Source: an uncultured Nocardioides sp.
Lineage (GTDB): Bacteria > Actinomycetota > Actinomycetes > Propionibacteriales > Nocardioidaceae
Assembly (NCBI RefSeq): GCF_946885725.1
Contig: NZ_CAMPGZ010000104.1
Coordinates: forward strand, 1-14,079
Length of the DNA: 14,079 nt
Direction of reading: 5' to 3'
Position numbers and translations under genes: made by a program. The notes under the pieces are model-generated. The model was not told the DNA's origin, did no database searches, and saw only the letters and a list, made by a program, of their open reading frames with translations. Position 1 is the first letter of the stretch. Each line of letters starts with the position of its first letter. This document shows, one piece after another, positions 6,136 through 13,072 of this stretch.

Positions 6136-7047
6136 ATGCCGGACCGCACCGCCGTCGTCGCATCGTTCACGCCCTCCGTCGTGCTCGACCTCGCCGCGTC
6201 GACCGGGCGCCTCGACGCGGCCGGCGTCGCGGTGCGCGAGGTGCCGGTGACGTCCTCTCCCGGCCAGTTCCGCTCGCTGCTCGACGACGAGATCCAGGTC
6301 GCGCTGACCAGCCCCGACAACGTGCTCGCCTACCGCTACAACCCGGCCAACCCGCTCGGCACGCTGGCCGACGTGCGGATGGTCGCGGCGGTCGACCGCG
6401 GCATGGGGCTCGGTCTCTACGCGCGACCGGGCCTGGGCGTCGACGACCTCCGCGGCGCGCGGGTCGGCGTGGACGTGCCCACCTCCGGCTTCGCGCTGGC
6501 CCTCTACGCCTTGGCCGACTCGCTGGGCGTCGGCCGCGACGACTACGAGCTGGTCACACTCGGCTCGACCCCGCAGCGGCTCCAGGCGCTGCTGGCCGGA
6601 GAGTGCGACGCGACCATGCTCAACGCGGGCAACGAGCTCGCCGGCGAGGCCGCCGGCTGCGTGCGGCTGGCCCGGGCGACCGACGTGTGCTCGCCGTACC
6701 TCGGCGTCGTGGTGGCGATCGCCGGCGACACCCACCTCGACCTGGCCCGCCGCACTTCCGACGCGATGCTCGACGTCGCGCGGACGATCGTCGCCGGCGG
6801 CCTGACCGACGAGGCGGCCGAGTCCGCGGCCCGCCGGCTGGGGCTCGACGACGACGCGGCGCTGCGGTACGTCGACCGCCTGCGCGACCCGGCCGACGGG
6901 CTGGTGCCCGACGGGGTCGTCGACGCCAAGGCGCTGCGCACGCTGGTCGAGCTGCGCAAGCGCTACCTCCCGACGCCCGCGCCCGACGGCGGCGACCTGC
7001 TCGACCGGGCGCTCGACGATCCCGGCCTCGTGATGACCGGGGCGTGA
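6136..7047 (+). CDS. ABC-type substrate-binding-protein-like polypeptide lacking a signal peptide (NMT1/SsuA-like fold)
   Basis: This predicts 303 residues. The order of elements follows type-2 periplasmic binding proteins of the SsuA/THI5-like kind. ALTSPDNVLAYRY lies at 56-68, a hinge strand follows (VAAVDRGMGLGLYARPG), then DLRGARVGVDVPTSGFALALYALADSLGV (104-132) and STPQRLQALLAGECDATML (144-162). The N-terminus begins MPDRTAVVASFTPSVV with no charged-hydrophobic leader, lipobox or Tat motif, so the protein should stay in the cytosol. The ATG at 6136 has GAGGAG 5 bases upstream. The frame extends 40 codons farther up, but that extension is not a signal sequence either and crosses operator O3. 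No ABC permease or ATPase genes adjoin it. Its stop overlaps the MFS start. It may be a cytosolic ligand-binding or enzymatic protein rather than part of an ABC importer. Confidence 0.72.
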   Translation: MPDRTAVVASFTPSVVLDLAASTGRLDAAGVAVREVPVTSSPGQFRSLLDDEIQVALTSPDNVLAYRYNPANPLGTLADVRMVAAVDRGMGLGLYARPGLGVDDLRGARVGVDVPTSGFALALYALADSLGVGRDDYELVTLGSTPQRLQALLAGECDATMLNAGNELAGEAAGCVRLARATDVCSPYLGVVVAIAGDTHLDLARRTSDAMLDVARTIVAGGLTDEAAESAARRLGLDDDAALRYVDRLRDPADGLVPDGVVDAKALRTLVELRKRYLPTPAPDGGDLLDRALDDPGLVMTGA

Positions 7048-8201
7048 TGCGGTCCCCCTCGTCGATCCGGCTGCTCCAGCTGGTCGCGGTCGTCAGCACG
7101 CTGGACCGCTACGCGATGCCGCCGCTGCTGGTGGCGATCGCGCTCGACCTCGACGTGTCGCTGGCGTCGGTGGTGCAGGCGGCCGGGGCGTACTTCCTCA
7201 CCTACGGACTGATGCAGCCGGTGTGGGGGACGGTCTCCGACCAGCTCGGCCGCGTTCGCACGATGCAGGTGACGCTGGTGCTCGCCGGGCTCTTCGGCTT
7301 CACGTCGGCGTTCGCGATGACGCCGCTGATGCTCGGCGTGACGCGCGGCCTGACCGGCGCGTTCTTCGGTGCGGCGTACCCCTCGGCGCTGATCTACCTC
7401 GGCGACACCGTGCCGATGAAGGTCCGTCAGCGCGAGATCGCCCGGCTGATGGTGGGCGTCGCGATCGGCACCGCGGTGGCCTCGCTCGGCGCCGGCGCAC
7501 TGGCGCAGTGGACGACCTGGCGGGCGGCGTTCGTGATCACGGCACTGGCCGCGCTCGTCCTGGCGGTGCTGCTGCGCCGTCTGCCCGAGCCGGAGATCGA
7601 GGGCGGGCAGCGCTCGATCCTGGAGCCGCTCGTCGACATCGCCCGCTCGCGGGTGACGCTGTTCGTGCTGCTGCTCGCGTTCACCGAGGGGATGATCCTG
7701 CTCGGCGCACTGACCCTGCTGCCGGCCGCCGTCGAGAGCTCCGGCGCCGACGCCGCGGTGGCCGGCGCCGTGGCCGCGGTCTACGGCGCGTCGGTCTGGT
7801 ACTGCGCCCGGCTGGTCGGCCGCCTCTCCCAGCGGTGGCACCCCTCGCGGCTGATCGGCGGCGGAGCAGCGGCCGCGGCGGCCGCGTGCGGAGCGGTCGC
7901 GGTGTCCCCGACGATCTGGGGCGGCGTCGCGGCGGCGCTGCTGCTCGGGCTGGCCTGGACGTCGATGCACTCGTCGCTGCAGACCTGGGCGACCGAGGTG
8001 CTGCCGCGGGCGCGGGCCAACGTGGTGTCGCTGTTCGCCGGCTCGCTGTTCGTGGGCAGCGCGCTCGGCGCGATCCTCGTCTCGGGTCTGGCGGACACCG
8101 GCCGCTACTCGCTGATCTACCTGCTCGGCGCCGTGTGCTGCGTGCCGTTGGGCGTCGCGGCGAGCTGGGGGAGGTTGCGTTGGCAGCGCCCCGCCGCGTG
8201 A
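7047..8201 (+). CDS. Major facilitator superfamily transporter
   Basis: A 384-residue integral membrane protein with about twelve hydrophobic segments in two halves, as is normal for MFS. The signature loop between helices 2 and 3, GTVSDQLGRVRTM (61-73), carries the G-x3-D-x2-GR pattern of motif A. TRGLTGAFFGAAYPSALIYLGD resembles the helix-4 region of drug/metabolite proton antiporters and of some uptake carriers. The central loop (around LLRRLPEPEIEGGQRS) separates the halves. The start ATG shares its A with the TGA of the upstream gene, so the pair is translationally coupled and probably acts on the same ligand. Position within a LacI-type catabolic regulon suggests substrate uptake, though export of a toxic intermediate cannot be excluded from sequence. 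Confidence 0.85.
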   Translation: MRSPSSIRLLQLVAVVSTLDRYAMPPLLVAIALDLDVSLASVVQAAGAYFLTYGLMQPVWGTVSDQLGRVRTMQVTLVLAGLFGFTSAFAMTPLMLGVTRGLTGAFFGAAYPSALIYLGDTVPMKVRQREIARLMVGVAIGTAVASLGAGALAQWTTWRAAFVITALAALVLAVLLRRLPEPEIEGGQRSILEPLVDIARSRVTLFVLLLAFTEGMILLGALTLLPAAVESSGADAAVAGAVAAVYGASVWYCARLVGRLSQRWHPSRLIGGGAAAAAAACGAVAVSPTIWGGVAAALLLGLAWTSMHSSLQTWATEVLPRARANVVSLFAGSLFVGSALGAILVSGLADTGRYSLIYLLGAVCCVPLGVAASWGRLRWQRPAA

Positions 8202-8229
8202 CGCCGCGGTCGCGGGACGGCGACAGGTC

Positions 8230-8235
8230 TAGGCT
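8230..8235 (+). promoter_or_regulatory. -10 box (TAGGCT) of a probably leaderless LacI-family gene
   Basis: TAGGCT ends 7 bases before the GTG at 8243, which is where transcription would begin. No ribosome-binding site is evident before that GTG. The same arrangement occurs upstream of 13073 and 13922. No clear -35 box is seen. Confidence 0.5.
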
Positions 8236-8242
8236 GCGGCCT

Positions 8243-9262
8243 GTGTCAGCACCGACCCTGCGCGACGTGGCCGAGGCCGCCGGCGTCCACGCCGCGACCG
8301 CGTCCCGCGCGCTGAACCCCGCGACCCGCGGGCTGGTCAACGCCGACACCGCGCGCCGGGTCATCAAGGTCGCCGAGCAGCTCGGCTACCGCCCCAACCC
8401 GATCGCGCGCGGCCTCAAGACGCAACGGTCGAGCACGGTCGGCCTGGTCATCCCCGACCTCACCAACCCGCTGTTCCCGCCGATCGTCCGCGGCATCGAG
8501 GACGTGCTCGAGCCGGCCGGATACAGCGGCCTGATCGTCAACACCGACAACGACCCGCAGCGCGAGCGCACCCAGATCGAGCTGCTCCGGTCGCGGCAGG
8601 TCGAGGGGCTGATCGTCGCCACCGCGCTGCTGGAGCATCCGCTCATCGAGCAGCTGCACCGCGAGGGCGTGAAGATGGTGATGGTCAACCGGCGCACCGA
8701 GGGCGTCGACGTCCCGTCGATCACCCCCGACGACGCGGCCGGCGTCACGATGGCCGTCGAGCACCTCGCCGAGCTGGGCCACAAGCGCATCGCGCACCTC
8801 GCCGGGCCGGTCACCACGTCGACCGGTGTCGTGCGGATGCGCGCGTTCCGCAACGCCGTACGCGACCTCGACCTCGACGACGACCCCGGCCTCGTCATGG
8901 CCTGCGACGAGTGGCGCGAGGAGGCCGGCGCCAAGGCGCTGCGCAAGCTCCTCGACTCAGGCCAGGAGTTCACCGCGGTCGTCGCCGGCAACGACCTGAT
9001 CGCGCTCGGCTGCTACGACGTGTTCAACGAGCGCGGGCTGCGCTGCCCTGAGGACGTCAGCGTCGTGGGCTTCAACGACATGCCGTTCCTCGACAAGCTG
9101 CGCCCGCCCCTGACCTCGGTGTCGATCCCGCACCACCAGATCGGCGTCGAGGCCGCGCGGATGCTGCTGGAGTCGATCGAGGAGCCGGAGCGCCCGACGC
9201 GGTCGGTGCTGCTGCCGCTGACGATGTCTGTGCGCGGGTCGACGGCACCACCGCCCCGCTGA
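8243..9262 (+). CDS. LacI/GalR-family transcriptional regulator, probable local repressor of the island
   Basis: A 339-residue protein of standard length for the family. The N-terminal helix-turn-helix is TLRDVAEAAGVHAATASRALN (5-25). The hinge region YRPNPIARGLKTQRS (49-63) places Leu58 where family members insert a leucine into a central CpG, matching the CG centre of the three candidate operators nearby. The sugar-binding-type core follows, with VGLVIPDLTNPLFPPIVRGIED (66-87), DDAAGVTMAVEHLAELGHKRIAHLAGP (163-189), VVAGNDLIALGCYD (246-259) and VSVVGFNDMPFLDKLRPPLTSV (272-293). The effector is unknown; these cores bind sugars but also purines and other small molecules. The GTG at 8243 has no ribosome-binding site but lies 7 bases after TAGGCT, suggesting a leaderless message. 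It follows the MFS gene by 41 bases, and could also be read through from it. Confidence 0.92.
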   Translation: MSAPTLRDVAEAAGVHAATASRALNPATRGLVNADTARRVIKVAEQLGYRPNPIARGLKTQRSSTVGLVIPDLTNPLFPPIVRGIEDVLEPAGYSGLIVNTDNDPQRERTQIELLRSRQVEGLIVATALLEHPLIEQLHREGVKMVMVNRRTEGVDVPSITPDDAAGVTMAVEHLAELGHKRIAHLAGPVTTSTGVVRMRAFRNAVRDLDLDDDPGLVMACDEWREEAGAKALRKLLDSGQEFTAVVAGNDLIALGCYDVFNERGLRCPEDVSVVGFNDMPFLDKLRPPLTSVSIPHHQIGVEAARMLLESIEEPERPTRSVLLPLTMSVRGSTAPPPR

Positions 9263-9277
9263 GCCTCCACGTGTGTG

Positions 9278-9292
9278 CCCCTACGCGAGGGG
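9278..9292 (+). other. Small hairpin in the leader of the glutamate-synthase-like gene
   Basis: CCCCT (9278-9282) and AGGGG (9288-9292) pair around ACGCG. The right arm contains the only purine-rich ribosome-binding-site-like stretch ahead of the ATG at 9306, so pairing could mask it. It also lies 15 bases after the LacI stop and could serve as a weak terminator. The stem is short, so the significance is uncertain. Confidence 0.3.
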
Positions 9293-9305
9293 GTACGTCG
9301 TCGGC

Positions 9306-10919
9306 ATGCGGACGTTCTGGAAGACCGCACCACTCGCCGCGCTCGGCGCCGTCGCCGCCCACGACCTGCTGCAGCGCAAGCACGCGATCCTGCGCAACTT
9401 CCCGGTGCTCGGCCACGCACGCTACTGGCTCGAGACGATCGGGCCCGAGCTGCGTCAGTACATCGTGGCGTCGAACGACGAGGAGCGGCCGTTCAGCCGC
9501 GACCAGCGCCGCTGGGTCTACGCCTCGTCGAAGCTGCAGAACAACTACTTCGGCTTCGGCACCGACAACGACCTCGAGCACACCGACGGCAACGTGATCG
9601 TGCACCACCGCACGTTCGGCCGCGCCTACCCGACGCACGGCGTCGTCGGGCAGGAGGCGCAGCTGCCGTCGGCGAAGATCCTCGGCGGTCCGCGCGGTCG
9701 TCGGCACGCGTTCCGGCCGGCCTCGGTCGTCAACATCTCCGGGATGAGCTTCGGCTCGCTGTCGGGCCGCGCCATCGAGGCGATCAACCGCGGCGCGGCC
9801 GACGTCGGCTGCCTGCACAACACCGGCGAGGGCGCGATCTCGCCGTACCACCGCCAGGGCGGCGACCTGGTCTTCCAGATCGGTACGGCGTACTTCGGCT
9901 GCCGCGACGCCGACGGCCGCTTCGACCTCGCGAAGCTGAAGGACCTCGTGGCGAGCGCGCCGGTGCGTGCCCTGGAAGTCAAGCTCAGCCAGGGCGCCAA
10001 GCCCGGGCTCGGCGGCGTGCTGCCGGCCGCGAAGGTCTCGCGTGAGATCGCCGAGACGCGCGGCGTGCCGGAGGGGGTCGACTGCCTGAGCCCGTCGCGG
10101 CACGCGGAGTTCGACGACGTGGACTCGATGCTCGACTTCGTCGAGCTGCTCGCCGACGAGACCGGCCTGCCGGTCGGCATCAAGTCCGCTGTCGGCGACA
10201 TGGACTTCTGGCACGACCTGACCGACCTGATGAGCCGCGGTGACCGCGGCGTCGACTTCGTGACCGTCGACGGCGGCGAGGGCGGCACCGGGGCGTCGCC
10301 GCTGATCTTCACCGACGCCGTGTCGCTGCCGTTCCGGCTCGGCTTCGCCCGGGTCTACGGCGAGTTCGCGAAGCGCGGCCTGCACGAGGACGTCACCTTC
10401 ATCGGGGCCGGCAAGCTCGGCCTGCCCGACAACGCCGTCGTCGCGTTCGCGCTCGGCGCCGACATGGTCAACGTCGCGCGCGAGGCGATGCTGGCGGTCG
10501 GCTGCATCCAGGCGCAGAAGTGCCACACCGGCGAGTGCCCGACCGGGGTCGCCACGCAGAACCCGTGGCTGGCACGCGGCCTGGACCCGGAGTCGAAGGC
10601 GGAGCGGGTGGCCAACTACGTGCGCACGTTGCGCCGCGACCTGCTCAAGGTGTCGGAGACCTGCGGCGTCGAGCACCCCGGGCTGATCGGGCCCGGCTCG
10701 GTGGAGCTGCTCGACACCCTGGCCGACGGGCGGCTGCTCGACGAGGTCTACGGCTACGAGCCGGGCTGGGGACTGCCGTCGAAGGCGGACCGCGACGAGA
10801 TCGCCGCGATCATGTCGCGGATGCCGGAGGAGGAGGCGCGCACCGAGGGACCGCCGGAGACCGGCGAGGGCGGCGCGCCGGGCACCGAGGCGGCCGGGGA
10901 GGAAGAGGTCAGCGAGTAG
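9306..10919 (+). CDS. FMN-binding glutamate-synthase-family protein (stand-alone GltB synthase domain)
   Basis: This predicts 537 residues. A short hydrophobic N-terminus (WKTAPLAALGAVAAHDLL, 5-22) may be a membrane anchor. The FMN-binding beta/alpha barrel follows, with VVNISGMSFGSLSGRAIEAINRGA (141-164), HNTGEGAIS, EVKLSQGAKPGLGG (224-237), VTVDGGEGGTGASP (319-332) and GAGKLGLPDNAVVAFALGAD. A C-x5-C-x4-C cluster motif (Cys400, 406, 411 in CIQAQKCHTGECPTGVATQ) matches the 3Fe-4S site of glutamate synthase. The glutaminase domain and the C-terminal beta-helix of true GltB are absent. Related archaeal-type and bacterial proteins are annotated as FMN-binding glutamate synthase family, but ammonia assimilation is unproven. 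The tail after residue 508 is acidic and low in complexity. The ATG 9306 is preceded by GAGGGGG at a long 12-base spacing; GTG 9273 is a weaker alternative. The gene converges on the hydrolase gene with 3 bases between stops. Confidence 0.9.
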   Translation: MRTFWKTAPLAALGAVAAHDLLQRKHAILRNFPVLGHARYWLETIGPELRQYIVASNDEERPFSRDQRRWVYASSKLQNNYFGFGTDNDLEHTDGNVIVHHRTFGRAYPTHGVVGQEAQLPSAKILGGPRGRRHAFRPASVVNISGMSFGSLSGRAIEAINRGAADVGCLHNTGEGAISPYHRQGGDLVFQIGTAYFGCRDADGRFDLAKLKDLVASAPVRALEVKLSQGAKPGLGGVLPAAKVSREIAETRGVPEGVDCLSPSRHAEFDDVDSMLDFVELLADETGLPVGIKSAVGDMDFWHDLTDLMSRGDRGVDFVTVDGGEGGTGASPLIFTDAVSLPFRLGFARVYGEFAKRGLHEDVTFIGAGKLGLPDNAVVAFALGADMVNVAREAMLAVGCIQAQKCHTGECPTGVATQNPWLARGLDPESKAERVANYVRTLRRDLLKVSETCGVEHPGLIGPGSVELLDTLADGRLLDEVYGYEPGWGLPSKADRDEIAAIMSRMPEEEARTEGPPETGEGGAPGTEAAGEEEVSE

Positions 10920-10922
10920 ACC

Positions 10923-11600
10923 TCACACCTCCACGCGGTCACGTCCGTCGAGTACCTCGGCGACGGGCCCGCGCGGACGGGTGCCGAGCAGCGTGGCGTT
11001 GACGAAGTCGGCGGCGTACCTCTCGAACCGCGGCCCGTCCCGCAGCATCGCGTGGCGCGCACCCTCGACGCTGATGAAGCCGACGCGCGCGGTGCGCGCG
11101 AGTCGTCGCGCGGCGGCCTCCGCTCGCTCGGGTACGGCGATCCGGTCCTCGGTGCCGTGCACGATCAGCACCCGCCGGCCGGTCGCGTCGAGGTCGCCGT
11201 CGCTGGGGTAGACCCACGGGTTCAGCGCGACGACCGACCGCACCTCGGGGCGGTTGGCGGCGAGCAGGGCGGCCCGGCCTCCCAGGGAGTGGCCGACGAG
11301 CGCGACCGGCGGCAGGTCGCCGTGCTGCTCATGCAACCGGGCGAGCGCCCAGTCGACGTCCTGGACCGGGGTGTGCCCGGTGTCCCAGCCGCGTGAGCTG
11401 TTGAGCAGGCGGTGCACCGCGAGCCGGCCGCGACCTGCGCGGGCGATCCGTTGCGCGACCGGGACCATGCGCAGCACGGACAGCTGGGTCGGGCTGACCA
11501 TCATCGACTCGCGTCGGGCGGCGCCGCCGTGCAGGACGAGCACGAGCCCGTCCGGGTCGGAGGGCTCGCGGGTCGGCAAGAGGCGGGCACGGCCGTTCAC
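10923..11600 (-). CDS. Small alpha/beta hydrolase
   Basis: A compact 225-residue alpha/beta hydrolase with the strand-turn VLVLHGGAARRES (20-32), oxyanion-loop side included. The nucleophile elbow is ALVGHSLGGRAAL (100-112, Ser105), the acid Asp152 is in VLIVHGTEDRIAVP and the base His183 is in EGARHAMLRD. No lid domain or signal peptide is visible. It could be an esterase, a dienelactone-hydrolase-like enzyme or a lipase-like protein; the substrate is not predictable. The start is GTG 11600, with no strong ribosome-binding site in front (a GGAGG lies too far away), so the exact start is uncertain. It lies 36 bases behind the MatC-like carrier on the same strand and may be cotranscribed with it. 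Its stop lies 3 bases from the convergent glutamate-synthase-like gene. Confidence 0.8.
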   Translation of the reverse strand: MNGRARLLPTREPSDPDGLVLVLHGGAARRESMMVSPTQLSVLRMVPVAQRIARAGRGRLAVHRLLNSSRGWDTGHTPVQDVDWALARLHEQHGDLPPVALVGHSLGGRAALLAANRPEVRSVVALNPWVYPSDGDLDATGRRVLIVHGTEDRIAVPERAEAAARRLARTARVGFISVEGARHAMLRDGPRFERYAADFVNATLLGTRPRGPVAEVLDGRDRVEV

Positions 11601-11622
11601 CCGACCGCCCGTACCCGCCTCC

Positions 11623-11635
11623 GCCTGCGACAGGC
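11623..11635 (-). terminator. Small hairpin between the MatC-like carrier and the hydrolase gene
   Basis: GCCTG and CAGGC pair perfectly around CGA just past the carrier stop codon (minus strand). With a 5-bp stem and no T-tract it is at best a weak terminator or RNA-stabilising element in the 36-base gap. Confidence 0.25.
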
Positions 11636-11636
11636 C

Positions 11637-12986
11637 TCAGACCCAGCCGGGCACGACCACCGCGAGCCAGACCAGCAGCGGTCCGACCGCGACGACGATC
11701 GCGCTGTAGGTGAGGATCTGCCGGTAGAACTTCTCCTCGCTGATCGTGTCCGGCCGGTTGGCCACCATCAGCGCGCCGTTGGTCGAGAACGGGCTGACGT
11801 CGACGATCGTCGACGAGACCGCCAGCGCCGCAGCGAGCCCGATGGCGCTGATGCCACCGTTCTCGATCAGCGGGATCGCGATCGGGATGATGATCGGCAG
11901 CAGCGCGGTCGACGACGCGAACGCCGAGACGACGCCACCGACGTAGCAGAGGATCAGCGCACCCAGCACCGCCGCACCCAGGCCGGCCGCCCAGTTGCCG
12001 ACGTACTCCGGCGCTCCCGCGGTCTCGAGGATCGTCGCGAACGTGCTGACGCCGGCGACGAGCAGCACCGTCGCCCACGCGACCTGGGAGACCGCTCCCT
12101 TCTGCTTGGCCGGGAACAGCGCGGTGAGTACGACGGCAGCGGTGATCGCGGTGAACCCGATGTTGCGGTCGAACGCCAGCGACAGCACGGCGACGACCAG
12201 GAACGCCAGCAGCGTGCAGATTTGGTCCCCGGTGACCTTGCCGGGCGCGGTCTCGGTCCGGGTCTCGGTGACGGTGGTGCCGGAGGCGCCCGCAGCGCGG
12301 GCCGCCCCGGGACCGGCCGTGGGCGGCGTACCGCCACCGGACTCACCCGCGCCGCCGACGTCGTCCACCTCGATGCGCCGCGACATCAGGTCACGGCCGC
12401 CGAGCACGACGAACAGCACGATCGCGATGAGCAGGTTGACGATCAGGCTGGTGAGGAACAGCGCGATCTCGCCGCCCGGATAGCCGTTGTCGGCCATGAC
12501 GGAGTTGGTGATGACGCCGTAGATGCTGATCGGCGAGAAGCCGCCGCCCTGGGCCCCGTGCACGACGAGCATGCCCATCAGCAGCGGGTTGATCTTGTAG
12601 CGGCCGGCGAAGCCGAGCGCGATCGGGCCGATGATCGCGCAGGCGGCCGGGCTGGCCGCACCGATGGCGGTGAGCACCGCGGTGACGGCGAACATCACCC
12701 ACGGGATCAGTGCGACGCGTCCCCCGACGGCCTGGACGGCCTTGCGCACGATGAGATCGACGGTGCCGTTGTTCTTGGCGATGGCGAAGAGGTAGGTGAC
12801 GCCGACGAGCGTGAGGACCAGGTCGCCGCTGATGCCGGCGATGATCTCCTTCTCGTCGAGGCCCAGGGAGTACATGCCGACGAGCCAGGCGGCGACGAAG
12901 GCGAGCGCGCCCATGTTGATCGGCAGCACTGTGCCGACGACGAACAGGGCGATGAGGGCCAGGATGGCGACCCATTCAGGGGACAT
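11637..12986 (-). CDS. MatC-like dicarboxylate (malonate-type) carrier, ion-transporter superfamily
   Basis: A 449-residue integral membrane protein. The N-terminal part closely follows the MatC_N pattern: LPINMGALAFVAAWLVG (about 21-37), SGDLVLTLVGVTYLFAIAKNNGTVD, ALIPWVMFAVTAVLTAIGAASPAACAIIGPIALGFA and HGAQGGGFSPISIYGVITN (143-161). The C-terminal half repeats the plan, with ASSTALLPIIIPIA and SSTIVDVSPFSTNGAL; the SPISIYG and SPFSTNG segments are probably the paired re-entrant substrate sites of an inverted-repeat fold. A low-complexity cytoplasmic loop of about 55 residues (198-252, Gly/Ala/Thr-rich) separates the halves. MatC of Rhizobium carries malonate, and the ligand here is a guess at the level of small dicarboxylates. 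The ATG 12986 has AGGAG 8 bases upstream, preferred over 13025, which lies within a CRP-like palindrome. The gene is divergent from the TauE/SafE permease. Confidence 0.85.
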   Translation of the reverse strand: MSPEWVAILALIALFVVGTVLPINMGALAFVAAWLVGMYSLGLDEKEIIAGISGDLVLTLVGVTYLFAIAKNNGTVDLIVRKAVQAVGGRVALIPWVMFAVTAVLTAIGAASPAACAIIGPIALGFAGRYKINPLLMGMLVVHGAQGGGFSPISIYGVITNSVMADNGYPGGEIALFLTSLIVNLLIAIVLFVVLGGRDLMSRRIEVDDVGGAGESGGGTPPTAGPGAARAAGASGTTVTETRTETAPGKVTGDQICTLLAFLVVAVLSLAFDRNIGFTAITAAVVLTALFPAKQKGAVSQVAWATVLLVAGVSTFATILETAGAPEYVGNWAAGLGAAVLGALILCYVGGVVSAFASSTALLPIIIPIAIPLIENGGISAIGLAAALAVSSTIVDVSPFSTNGALMVANRPDTISEEKFYRQILTYSAIVVAVGPLLVWLAVVVPGWV

Positions 12987-13010
12987 GTCGGGGGCTCCTG
13001 TTCCCGAGAG

Positions 13011-13026
13011 AGTGACAGCGGTCACA
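13011..13026. promoter_or_regulatory. CRP/GlxR-like palindrome in the MatC-TauE divergent region
   Basis: AGTGACAGCGGTCACA contains perfect GTGAC-N4-GTCAC arms and fits the TGTGA-N6-TCACA consensus of CRP, GlxR and related actinobacterial regulators at all but one base. It lies 25 bases upstream of the carrier start codon and about 53 bases upstream of the expected start of the rightward transcript, so it could influence both genes. A cAMP-responsive or related FNR/CRP-family factor is inferred; none is encoded here. Confidence 0.5.
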
Positions 13027-13059
13027 TAGTTCCCCCGTCGGCGCCCGCCGACACACCAT

Positions 13060-13065
13060 TACCGT
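13060..13065 (+). promoter_or_regulatory. -10 box (TACCGT) of a probably leaderless TauE/SafE gene
   Basis: TACCGT fits TANNNT and ends 7 bases before the in-frame GTG at 13073. The spacing is the same as at 8230-8243. No ribosome-binding site precedes either this GTG or the one at 13064. Confidence 0.45.
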
Positions 13066-13072
13066 GCGTGTC

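Noticed and set aside
5966..6163. N-terminal extension of the C-C hydrolase gene
   Set aside because: It would translate through the TTGACA promoter and both LacI-type palindromes, is Arg-rich, and the ATG at 5965 has an excellent ribosome-binding site.
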